DNA of 64,000 bases from Kofleriaceae bacterium (GTDB lineage Bacteria > Myxococcota_A > Polyangia > Haliangiales > Haliangiaceae), in NCBI GenBank assembly GCA_018057825.1, contig JAGPCY010000034.1, forward strand, positions 1-64,000. The letters run 5' to 3'. This document shows positions 33,410 to 41,497 of this stretch, piece by piece (the stretch's first letter is position 1; each line of letters opens with the position of its first letter). Made by a program: the position numbers and the translations under genes. A model generated the notes under the pieces. That model was not told the origin of the DNA. It did no database searches and was given only the letters and a program-made list of their open reading frames with translations.

Positions 33410-34537
33410 ATGACCCGCGATCCGGCCCGAGCCTCGCTCCTGACGCGTCGCACGACCAGGCGTGAGCAGGAGCGTGACCGTGCCAGGCGCCGCGGGAGCG
33501 CGCGGTGGGCATGCCGCTCGGGTTCGCCTTGGACACCGGGCCTGGCCCACGGTTCCCAGATCCTCGCGCTGGTCGGGCTCGCGGCGTGTGCCGACGGCCG
33601 AGCCGACGATCGCCCGGCGCGCCCGGCCCCCGGCCCGGCCGCACCGGCCGCCTCGACGCCGGCGCCGAGCGCCACGCCGCCCGCGTCGGCTGGGGGCGGC
33701 GAGACCTGCCTGGGCGTCGCGGATCGCGGCATCTGGAGCGATCTCGACGACCAGATCGCCCTGGCGTTGCCGACCGGGCTCACCCCGGCGCGGGTCCGCG
33801 TCACCCGCGACCCGACGCGCCCCCTCCTCGTCCTGTGGGTCGACGACTGGCCGACCAAGCCCTACCCCCTCGGCGGGCCGGCGACGCTGACGGTCGGCGA
33901 CCAGACCCTGGCGCTGCGCCCCGGCGATCGGGCCGAGCTGGCGCCGCTCCTCACCGCCGATCGCCTGACGGTCGCCGCCGCAACTCCCGACCGCGATCGC
34001 GACGGCCTGCCCGACGTCCTCGACGCGCTGATCGGCGCTCGCAAGACGGTCCAGAACGCCGACGCCTACCGCGGCGGCTACGAGTCGATCCCGTTCCCGA
34101 TGGGCGACGTCCCGCGCGATCACGGGGTCTGCACCGACGTGATCGTCCGGGCGCTGCGCAACGCCGGGATCGATCTGCAGGCCGCCCTCCAGGCCGACCT
34201 GCGGCGCGCGCGATCGGCCTACCCGATGGTCAAGGGCCGCGGCGACCCCAACATCGATCACCGCCGGGTGAAGACCCTCCTGCCCTACTTGCGTCGGCAC
34301 CTCGAGACCCACAGCCCGGCGATCGACGACCCCGCCGACCCGATCCGGCCCGGCGATCTGATCCTGTTCGACACCTTCCCGTCGCGATCGGGGCCGGATC
34401 ATATCGGCATCGCGTCGGAGCGGGCCGGCGACAGCGGCCTGCCGCTCATCATCAACAACTGGACCGACGGGACGGTGACGACCGAGATGGACCTCCTGGC
34501 CTGGGTGCCGGTGACCCACCGCTTTCGTCTGCGCTGA
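33410..34537 (+). CDS. DUF1287-family lipoprotein
   Basis: The C-terminal 190 residues match DUF1287 (YijF-like): GARKTVQNADAYRGGYESIP, GVCTDVIVRALRNAGIDLQ, DPNIDHRRVKTLLPYLRRH, IRPGDLILFD, HIGIASER and NNWTDGTV. The Cys-His arrangement (VCTD and DHIG) resembles NlpC/P60-like cysteine peptidases, so a peptidoglycan-related activity is possible though unproven. The first 65 residues up to VGLAAC (lipobox-like) are Arg/Thr-rich and unlike a normal signal peptide, so the true start may be further in; ATG 33410 is the best visible choice. Upstream of the VWA-FHA gene on the same strand, 67 bases away. Confidence 0.75.
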   Translation: MTRDPARASLLTRRTTRREQERDRARRRGSARWACRSGSPWTPGLAHGSQILALVGLAACADGRADDRPARPAPGPAAPAASTPAPSATPPASAGGGETCLGVADRGIWSDLDDQIALALPTGLTPARVRVTRDPTRPLLVLWVDDWPTKPYPLGGPATLTVGDQTLALRPGDRAELAPLLTADRLTVAAATPDRDRDGLPDVLDALIGARKTVQNADAYRGGYESIPFPMGDVPRDHGVCTDVIVRALRNAGIDLQAALQADLRRARSAYPMVKGRGDPNIDHRRVKTLLPYLRRHLETHSPAIDDPADPIRPGDLILFDTFPSRSGPDHIGIASERAGDSGLPLIINNWTDGTVTTEMDLLAWVPVTHRFRLR

Positions 34538-34604
34538 GGCGGCGGCACGACCGGGCCTGGCCGGCGCGATTGCGGCGGCCGGCGGCGTTGGCTACGGTAG
34601 CCCC

Positions 34605-36134
34605 ATGGCTCGCCCGGTCGCGGTCCTGGGGCTGATCATGGCCGCGCTCGTCGCGGCGGCGCCGGCGCGCGCCGACGAGCGCGACCGCGCGACCATCGAT
34701 CGGGTGGACGTGCGGCCGTCGCCGATCCACGGCCTGGCGCGGATCCGCGCCCTGGTCTCGGCGACGACGCTGCAGGGCGCCCGGATCCCGGAGGCCGGCA
34801 AGCCCCAGGTCACCGTCAAGGTCGGCGGTGAGCGTCGACCGGCTTTGCTCGGGTTCGCGGCCCTGGGCGAGGTCGAGCTCAACCTGGTGATCGTGGTCGC
34901 GACCACCGACGTGTTCCGCGATCACCTCGACCGGGTCCGCGAGGCCATCGACGTCGGGCTGCTGACGCCGCTCGAGAAGCTCGGCCCGTCCCGGGTCCGG
35001 GTCGCGATCCTGGGCTACGGCGAGCGGACCCTGGGCCAGAAGAGCGTCGGCACGATCGCCGCCGCCCGAGCCGCGCTGGCCCGCCTGACCGTCGACGAGG
35101 TCACCCCCGAGGTCGCGCTGGTCGCCGCGATCGCCGAGGCCACCACCCTGGCCACCAAGACCAAGCCCAAGGCCGCCGGGGCGATGCAGCGCACCGCGAT
35201 CGTGATCGTGTCCGACGGCGACGGCATCCCCGCCGAGCCCGAGGCCCGCGCCAAGGTGACCAAGGTCGCCGAGGCCGCCGGCAAGAAGAACGTGCGCATC
35301 CACGCCCTGGGCTTCTCGCCGAGCCAGGCGCGGCGCCCGCTCCTCAACCTGGGCGAGCTGTCCAAGCAGTCGGGCGGGACGTTCCGCTGGGTCCAGACGG
35401 TCGAGGGCTTCGCGGTCGCCACCGAGCAGCTCGTCGATCAGCTCGCCCGGCAATACGTGGTCACCGCGCTGGTCGCCCCGTCGGAGCTCGAGGATCAGAA
35501 GCTGGCGGTGACGATCGACAACGGCGGCGTGCCGCTCACCACCGCGGCGCTGCGCCTGCCGCCGCCGACCTGCGCCAAGGAGGTCTGCGATCCCAACGCC
35601 TACTGCGTGCGCGGCGAGTGTGTGCCCCACGCTCGGCAGCCCAAGGCCGGCGCCCTGCGCTGGTTGCTCATCGGCCTGGGCGGTGGCCTCGGGCTGGTGG
35701 CGCTCGGGTTCGGCGGCCGCGCCGTGGCCCGGCGACGGCGCAGCCCTCGGCCGGCGTCGATCGCGCCCGGGGGCGCAGCGCCGCTCCCAGGGCCTGCGCC
35801 CGCGGCGCCGATGGCCCCCGCCCCGGCGCCGGCCGCGCCCCCCGGTGGCCCGGTCTTGATCGTGATGTCGGGCCCCGAGGCCGGTCGACAGATCCCGCTC
35901 CACCACGGCTTCGCCCTGGGCAAGGCGCCGGACAACCACCTGTCGCTGGCCCACGACGGCACCGCCTCGGGCCACCACGCCCAGATCACCTTCGACGGCG
36001 CGGCCTGGGTCCTGACCGACCTGGGCTCGACCAACGGCAGCTTCGCCAACGGCAACCGCATCACCACCGTCCGCCTGTTCCCGGGGATGACCCTCCGGCT
36101 GGGCTCCACCGACCTCCGCTTCTGGCAGGCCTAA
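34605..36134 (+). CDS. Periplasmic VWA / transmembrane / FHA protein
   Basis: A 509-residue protein with a signal peptide (cleavage near ARADE, residue 23), a von Willebrand A-like domain (about 88-290; VELNLVIVVATTDVF, VRVAILGYGE, TAIVIVSDGDGIP), a Cys-rich EGF-like knot (about 322-340, four Cys), one membrane helix (351-373) followed by RRRR, a Pro/Ala linker and a C-terminal FHA domain (about 420-509). The topology puts VWA in the periplasm and FHA in the cytosol. The VWA metal site DxSxS is degenerate (VVATTD). The FHA lacks the usual Arg residues (LGK and SGHHAQI) but keeps DLGSTNGSF. The next gene starts two bases after its stop, so the two are surely one operon. Confidence 0.87.
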   Translation: MARPVAVLGLIMAALVAAAPARADERDRATIDRVDVRPSPIHGLARIRALVSATTLQGARIPEAGKPQVTVKVGGERRPALLGFAALGEVELNLVIVVATTDVFRDHLDRVREAIDVGLLTPLEKLGPSRVRVAILGYGERTLGQKSVGTIAAARAALARLTVDEVTPEVALVAAIAEATTLATKTKPKAAGAMQRTAIVIVSDGDGIPAEPEARAKVTKVAEAAGKKNVRIHALGFSPSQARRPLLNLGELSKQSGGTFRWVQTVEGFAVATEQLVDQLARQYVVTALVAPSELEDQKLAVTIDNGGVPLTTAALRLPPPTCAKEVCDPNAYCVRGECVPHARQPKAGALRWLLIGLGGGLGLVALGFGGRAVARRRRSPRPASIAPGGAAPLPGPAPAAPMAPAPAPAAPPGGPVLIVMSGPEAGRQIPLHHGFALGKAPDNHLSLAHDGTASGHHAQITFDGAAWVLTDLGSTNGSFANGNRITTVRLFPGMTLRLGSTDLRFWQA

Positions 36135-36136
36135 CC

Positions 36137-38131
36137 ATGGGTGAACTGATCATCGCCGGCGAATCGGTGGCCGACCTCCTCGGCTCGAAGTTCGTCAACT
36201 TCCTGCAGCCGCCGTACTGGGACGCCACCTTCGAGGGGCAGCTCGAGCAAAACGGCGTGCGCAGGCCCGGGCTCCATCCGTACAGCGCCGAGGCCAAGAA
36301 CAAGGGCCTGCGACGCTACTCGACCCGTCCGGCGCTGCGCCGCATGGGGAAGGCCTCGGTGTCCGCGGCCCAGGCGGTGATCCGCAAGTTCATCCTCCAC
36401 CACGACGGCGTCAACAGCTCGGCGGTGTGCTGGAACGTGCTCCACAACGAGCGCGGCCTGTCGTGCCACTTCCTCATCGACAACGACGGCACGGTCTACC
36501 AGACCCTCGACCTGGCCCTCATGGGCTTCCACGCCGCCAAGTACAACGTCGACTCGATCGGCGTCGAGTTCTGCAACCGCGGCATCATCGACGGTCCGAA
36601 CGCGAACTACTACGACAACCACCCGTTTCCTCACAAGCTGTCGGAGGAGTACTCGATCAACGGCCACAAGCGCCGGTCGTGGGAGTTCACCGACGCGCAG
36701 TACGAGTCGTTCTACGAGCTGTCGAAGGTGCTGGTGCGGGTGTTGCCCAACCTGGCCCTCGAGTACCCGCGCGATCCGCAGCTCCCGACCAAGGCCGCCT
36801 GGGGCACCCTGGGCCCGGTCGACGCCCTGGGCGACAGCTACCCGGCGTCGTCGTTCGCCGGCTTCATGGGCCACTACCACCTGACCACCCGCAAGTGGGA
36901 CCCCGGGCCCTTCGACTTCAAGAAGTGGATCGATAAGCTGCGCGGTCAGCGGGTGTTCCCGGTGACCGTGGCCGGGGTCAAGAACCCCGACAAGCCGGTC
37001 ATCCCCGAAGATCCGGCGCAGCTCCCGGCGGCGATCCAGCCGTACTACGACGCCAACGAGATCAACGCCGGCGGCGGCTTCTTCCCGGTCGGGCCCTTCG
37101 GGGTGACCCGCCTGTGGCATGGCGGCGTCCACCTGCCAGCCGCCGAGGGCGTGCCGGTCTACGCGCCGTTCGCCGGCCGGGTGATCGCCGCGCGCATGGG
37201 TGGGTCGACCCCGATCGGCTCGAACAACTTCGTGCTCATGCGCCACGACCTGAGCGTCGCGTCGCAGGCCATCCGGGTCTACTCGCTGTTCATGCACCTC
37301 CAGGACGAGACCGGCACCACCGACGGCCCAGCCTGGATGGCGGCGCCGTCGCGCGACCTCGACGACTCGGTCGAGGTCCGCGGCTACGACGTGGTGGTCG
37401 ACGCCGGCGCGGTGATCGGCCGGGTCGGCACGGTCGGCCCCGACGACCTGGCGGCGCCGCAGGTCCACGTCGAGATCTTCTCGACCCAGCGGTGGTTCGA
37501 CGGCGGCGGCGACCCGGCGGCGTCGCCGTGGAAGCTGATCGACGGCTCGGCGACCGGCCGGTTCTGCGAGGACCCGCTGGTCAACGGCCTCATCGATCGC
37601 GACAAGGACGGCCGGATGTCGCGCGGCGAGCTGCGCGACTACTACGCCGGGCCCGACAAGGCGGCGACCCGCGACCTCATCACGCTGCACGTCTCGGAGT
37701 GGTCGCCGGAGCCCGACTGGAAGGAAGAGCTGACCGCGGCCGCGGCGCAGTTCAAGAAGAAGTCGCCCAAGCGCAAGGGCGTGTCGGCCGCGATCGACGA
37801 CGACGACGAGGACCTGAAGCTCGGCACGCTGATCGACGAGCAGCTCGCGCCGTTCACCTGGTGGACCGAGAAGGTCGCGAGCGGGCTCGGGCTGCCGGTC
37901 AACGGCACGGTCTTCCACTACCACCCCATCCGCTTCATCGAGTACGCCAACTCGGCCCACAAGCACGTCGGCGGGCCGGTCGCGGTCACCGGCAAGGTCC
38001 TCGACGACAACGACGACGTCGCCGGCGAGTTCGGCTACGTCGAGGAACCGCCGCCGCCGCCGCCCGATCTCCACTTCAAGCTGGAGAACCTGGTGGACGG
38101 CTACGCCGGCGATCCGGACAAGAAGCCATGA
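36137..38131 (+). CDS. Peptidoglycan amidase with degenerate M23 and EF-hand, no signal peptide
   Basis: A 664-residue cytosol-synthesised hydrolase. Residues about 80-265 form an N-acetylmuramoyl-L-alanine amidase (Amidase_2/PGRP) with complete zinc ligands: ILHHD (H88), GFHAAKYN (H132), GHYH and TRKWDPGPFDF (D255). Residues about 320-450 are LytM/M23-like, WHGGVHLPAAEGVPVYAPFAGR to PQVHVEIF, but the Asp ligand is His332 and one catalytic His is Gln442. At 487-498 is a perfect EF-hand loop (DRDKDGRMSRGE). The final 160 residues are unassigned. There is no signal peptide or holin, so export must be unusual (secretion system, lysis or the coupled microprotein). Its stop overlaps the next start (ATGA). 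Confidence 0.88.
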   Translation: MGELIIAGESVADLLGSKFVNFLQPPYWDATFEGQLEQNGVRRPGLHPYSAEAKNKGLRRYSTRPALRRMGKASVSAAQAVIRKFILHHDGVNSSAVCWNVLHNERGLSCHFLIDNDGTVYQTLDLALMGFHAAKYNVDSIGVEFCNRGIIDGPNANYYDNHPFPHKLSEEYSINGHKRRSWEFTDAQYESFYELSKVLVRVLPNLALEYPRDPQLPTKAAWGTLGPVDALGDSYPASSFAGFMGHYHLTTRKWDPGPFDFKKWIDKLRGQRVFPVTVAGVKNPDKPVIPEDPAQLPAAIQPYYDANEINAGGGFFPVGPFGVTRLWHGGVHLPAAEGVPVYAPFAGRVIAARMGGSTPIGSNNFVLMRHDLSVASQAIRVYSLFMHLQDETGTTDGPAWMAAPSRDLDDSVEVRGYDVVVDAGAVIGRVGTVGPDDLAAPQVHVEIFSTQRWFDGGGDPAASPWKLIDGSATGRFCEDPLVNGLIDRDKDGRMSRGELRDYYAGPDKAATRDLITLHVSEWSPEPDWKEELTAAAAQFKKKSPKRKGVSAAIDDDDEDLKLGTLIDEQLAPFTWWTEKVASGLGLPVNGTVFHYHPIRFIEYANSAHKHVGGPVAVTGKVLDDNDDVAGEFGYVEEPPPPPPDLHFKLENLVDGYAGDPDKKP

Positions 38132-38295
38132 CCCAGCCCCCGCCCAAGCCCAAGCCCCGGCTGTCGCGGCGTCGCCTGCTGGGCGGCGCCTTGACCGCGG
38201 CCCTGACCGCGGCCCTGGTCCCGCGCGACCAGTCCCGCCCCACGCCGCGCGGCGATCGCTGGCACGGCAAGACCCGCTGGATCGGCCACGCCTGA
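38128..38295 (+). CDS. 55-residue twin-arginine microprotein
   Basis: A 55-residue ORF whose ATG overlaps the amidase TGA (ATGA), which is strong evidence that it is translated. A Pro/Lys-rich start (MTQPPPKPKPR) is followed by LSRRRLLGGALTAALTAALV, a Tat-signal-like SRRxLL motif with a hydrophobic stretch, then 25 polar residues with RWHGKTRWIGHA. It may be a Tat substrate remnant, a small membrane anchor, or a holin/spanin-like helper for the leaderless amidase; none of this can be shown from sequence. No related family is recognised. Confidence 0.6.
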   Translation: MTQPPPKPKPRLSRRRLLGGALTAALTAALVPRDQSRPTPRGDRWHGKTRWIGHA

Positions 38296-38388
38296 CGCCC
38301 GGCTCGGCGTGACGCCGGCGTGACGCCGCGCGACGCATCGGCCGGCTCCTCACCGCCCGGCGCGCCGCGACCGGTGTATGGTCCGCCC

Positions 38389-39345
38389 ATGGTCCGTACT
38401 GCCATCGTCGTCCTGTCGTGCGCGCTGGCCGCTCCCGCGGCGGCCCAGGTCCTCCCCGACGAACCGTCGGGCGCCGATCCCGGCGCCGGCGGCGAGGCCG
38501 AGCTCGACGAGGATCCGACCCCGATCGGCGGCGACGACGACGGCGACGAGAACCCCGACGCCCCGCGGCTCCTCGGCGAGGACCCGGCCCCGGGGCCGAC
38601 CGCGCCGAAGGCGCGCCCCACCGGCTACCCGCGCGAGCTGGTGCTGCGGCCGCTGACCCTGCCCGACTTCACGTCGGAGATCGAGTTCGGCGCGTCGCTG
38701 TACCCGTCGCCGATCGACCTCGAGCTGGGCCTGCGGGCCCGCTACGGCATCACCCGCCAGGCCCAGATCGGCGTGCGCTACGCGATCGGCGGGCTGTACG
38801 ACGACGGCAAGAAGGACAAGGTCGGCTGGAACACCGGCAAGGCGGTGGAGATCAACTTCACCTACCTGGTGGCCGACTGGATCGCCCCGCGGGTGGCCAT
38901 CCCGATGTACGTCGATCCGTTCTCGATCGGCATGGTGGTGGGCGCGCCCATGCAGTTCCGGTTCGGCGACCGCTTCGCGATCGTCGGCTTCGAGGAGCTG
39001 GTCGGCTGGAAGTTCCAGGGCGACCGCTTCGTGCCCAGCCTCGACAGCGAGCGCGAGAACGAGGCGATCGCCGACAGCTTCGCGACCAACACGATCGCCA
39101 GCGACGGCTTCATCCAGCTCGACTTCGGCGCGATCTATCAGCTCGAGGCCAACCTGGCCTTGACCGGCCGCTTCGGCATCACCTTCGACGACTTCGCCGA
39201 CGACGATACCGCGTCGAACCTCCGGGTCCAGGTGCTGTACACCCCGATCCGCCGCCTCGATCTATCGGCGCTCCTCGGCTTCGACCGCCTCGACGAGGCC
39301 GACAACACCTTCCGCATCGCCGGCGGCGTGGCGATCCGGATCTGA
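38389..39345 (+). CDS. Secreted beta-barrel-like protein with acidic linker
   Basis: A 318-residue secreted protein. The signal peptide ends at APAAAQV (about residue 19). Residues about 20-65 are Asp/Glu/Pro/Gly-rich and disordered. From about 85 the sequence shows repeated amphipathic strands: EIEFGASLYPSPIDLELGLR, RQAQIGVRYAIGGLYDD, VEINFTYLVADWIAPRVAI, GAIYQLEANLALTGRFGITF and LRVQVLYTPIRRLDLSALLG, ending in AGGVAIRI. This fits an outer-membrane barrel of 10-12 strands without a C-terminal aromatic residue. Function unknown. Upstream genes are the amidase and its microprotein on the same strand (gap 93 bases), so membership in the same operon is possible. Confidence 0.75.
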   Translation: MVRTAIVVLSCALAAPAAAQVLPDEPSGADPGAGGEAELDEDPTPIGGDDDGDENPDAPRLLGEDPAPGPTAPKARPTGYPRELVLRPLTLPDFTSEIEFGASLYPSPIDLELGLRARYGITRQAQIGVRYAIGGLYDDGKKDKVGWNTGKAVEINFTYLVADWIAPRVAIPMYVDPFSIGMVVGAPMQFRFGDRFAIVGFEELVGWKFQGDRFVPSLDSERENEAIADSFATNTIASDGFIQLDFGAIYQLEANLALTGRFGITFDDFADDDTASNLRVQVLYTPIRRLDLSALLGFDRLDEADNTFRIAGGVAIRI

Positions 39346-39378
39346 CCGTCGGGCTCTGACGCGGGACCGCTCCTCGAC

Positions 39379-39547
39379 GGTCGGTCTCGGTCTCGGCCTC
39401 GGTCTCCGCCTCGGTCTCCGTCTCCGCCTCGGTCTCGACCTCGGTCTCGGTCTCGGTCTCGGTCTCCGCCTCGGTCTCGGCCTCGGTCTCGGCCTCGGCC
39501 TCGGCCTCGGTCTCCGTCTCCGCCTCGGTCTCCGTCTCCGCCTCGCT
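39379..39547. repeat. Hexanucleotide array (CTCGGT/CTCGGC/CTCCGC)
   Basis: About 28 six-base units between the converging barrel-protein and metallopeptidase genes, mostly CTCGGT and CTCGGC with CTCCGT and CTCCGC variants. It reaches almost to the metallopeptidase stop codon at 39551. Confidence 0.9.
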
Positions 39548-39550
39548 GCC

Positions 39551-41497
39551 CTAACACGGCGGGCGGGGCGACGGATCGGCCGGCAGGTCGGTCGGCAGGA
39601 TCTGCCGCAGGTAGCTGTACTCGTCGGCGCAGAACACCGCCGGCCCTTCGCCGGCCAGCTCGGCGCGCTCGGCGAAGGAGCGATCGCCGCCGGTGTCCAT
39701 CAGGCGGTTGGGCTCGTCGCCGGGGTTGTGGAAGCCCTCGGCGCCGGGGTTGGCCAGGCCCAGCGAGTGGCCGATCTCGTGGGCCAAGGTGGTGCCGATG
39801 AGCGCGCCCATGGTCCACACCGCGCAGCCGATGCGCTCGCGGCGCCCCGAGGCCGGGCAATCGGCGCCGCCGCGCACCGGCACGCCGCCGGCGAGGTCGG
39901 CGGCGACGATGATGTCGCCGCGATCGGGGCGGAACGGATCGAAGATCTGATCGAACAGCGCGTCGGCGCCGGGCAGCGACTCGCCGCGCGCCGGGTGGAG
40001 CGAGAAGCCCATGAGCGACTCGATGAACACCCCGCCGTAGCCGGGGTAGCCGTCTTGCTGCGTGGCGGCGTTGACCCCGCCCAGCCGGTCGTACAGCCGG
40101 AGGTTGCCGTTGTCCTTGCCGGGGGTGTTGTCGTAGCCGAACAGCCCCATGCCGTTGGGGTCGGGACCGTGGATCTCGACCTGCGAGAACAGCGCGAAGT
40201 CGGTGGGCGGCGCGGTGACGAACTCGATGTTGACCCCGGGGTAGGCGGCGCGGACCACGTCGGAGACCCGGGCCCGGACCGCGGCGTCGACGGCGCGCAG
40301 GCCGAAGCCGCGCAAGCTCTCGACGTAGCTCGGCCGGAAGTCGAGGTAGACGACCTGCTTGACCGCGGCGATGCCGAGGGTGACCGCGGTGGTCGGCCCG
40401 GTGACGGTGTCGCCGGCGAAGCGCACGATCGGCCGGATCGTGCCGGTGAAGGTCCCGGTGACCGTGCGCAGATCGATGGCCTGGCCGAGGGCGTCGTCGG
40501 TCGAGACCACGTAGCGCAGGCGCTCGCCGGCGACGTACTCGGGGATGAGGATCAGATCGACCGGGTTGCCGGTGGGCGCGCCGGTCGGGCGGAAGGTGCC
40601 GACCAGCCGCAGCTCGGTCGAGGCGCCGGTCTGGCCGCCGACGAAGCCGCCGCCGACGACCTCGACGTACTGGCCCAGGCTGGCCTGGGCCGGGGCGACG
40701 CTGAAGATCTGCGCGGTCACCAGGTCGTAGGCGACGTCGACGGCCGCGGCCCGGGTGGCGCCGCCGACCAGGGGGCGGTTCTCGATCGTCACGGTGCCGG
40801 TGAAGCTGCCGCCGCGGATCCCGGCCAGCGCCGGGACGAAGCGGAACCGGCCGCGGTCGCGGCGACCGGCGACCGCCGGGATCACCGGCACCACCTGCTC
40901 GGCGACCGGGCCGCAGGTGCTCGAGCCGGTCGGGGTCAGACAGCCGGCGACCACGGCCACCGTGACGCCCTCGCCGCCGCCCAGGAGGAAGCCGTCACCG
41001 GCGATCTCGAGCTCGTCGTTGGTGAAGATCACGCCGCTGTTCTCGAGGCTTCCGACCCGCGGGACCAGCGACGGCGCGGCCGCCAAGGCGACCGGCAGCG
41101 GCGCGGTCCGATAGGTCTCGCCGTCGACCGCCGAGACCACCTCGACCACGGCGTCGCCCACGAACTCGACGGCGGCGACGTCGGCGCCCAGTCCGGCCAG
41201 GACCGCGTCGTCGACGGTCGCGGTCAGGTGGGTGTAGTCGACGAAGCTCGCCGGCAGGGCGACCTCGACCGCGGCGCCGCCGGCGGTCCCGGTCAGGACC
41301 AGGCGGGTGTCGCCCCACTCGGCCTCGACGAAGGACGCCCCGGTCAGGCCGACCGCGGTGCCCGGGATCCAGGTCTCGGGGCCGACCGCCGACAGCGCCA
41401 GCCCCTCGAGGGCGACGTCGGGCACGGTCGACGACGCGCAGCCGCCCAGGGCGACCGCCAGCGCCAGGAGCAGCCGAGGGGACACGGCGCGGCTCAC
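39551..41497 (-). CDS. Metzincin-like zinc-protease lipoprotein with IPT/TIG-like domains
   Basis: A 648-residue predicted lipoprotein (lipobox ALGGC, about residue 20). Residues about 35-370 contain IPT/TIG-like beta-sandwich units (WIPGTAVGLTGASFVEAEWG, IFTNDELEIAGDGFLLGGG, ASLGQYVEVVGGGFVGG). The C-terminal part has the zinc site HEIGHSLGLAN (573-583) and a Met-turn-like RLMDTGG, so it is probably a surface endopeptidase. The third metzincin ligand position is Asn583 instead of His or Asp, so another residue (for instance the His in GFHNPG) may bind zinc. The GTG start overlaps the upstream gene's stop (GTGA), so the two secreted lipoproteins are translated together. Confidence 0.85.
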   Translation of the reverse strand: MSRAVSPRLLLALAVALGGCASSTVPDVALEGLALSAVGPETWIPGTAVGLTGASFVEAEWGDTRLVLTGTAGGAAVEVALPASFVDYTHLTATVDDAVLAGLGADVAAVEFVGDAVVEVVSAVDGETYRTAPLPVALAAAPSLVPRVGSLENSGVIFTNDELEIAGDGFLLGGGEGVTVAVVAGCLTPTGSSTCGPVAEQVVPVIPAVAGRRDRGRFRFVPALAGIRGGSFTGTVTIENRPLVGGATRAAAVDVAYDLVTAQIFSVAPAQASLGQYVEVVGGGFVGGQTGASTELRLVGTFRPTGAPTGNPVDLILIPEYVAGERLRYVVSTDDALGQAIDLRTVTGTFTGTIRPIVRFAGDTVTGPTTAVTLGIAAVKQVVYLDFRPSYVESLRGFGLRAVDAAVRARVSDVVRAAYPGVNIEFVTAPPTDFALFSQVEIHGPDPNGMGLFGYDNTPGKDNGNLRLYDRLGGVNAATQQDGYPGYGGVFIESLMGFSLHPARGESLPGADALFDQIFDPFRPDRGDIIVAADLAGGVPVRGGADCPASGRRERIGCAVWTMGALIGTTLAHEIGHSLGLANPGAEGFHNPGDEPNRLMDTGGDRSFAERAELAGEGPAVFCADEYSYLRQILPTDLPADPSPRPPC

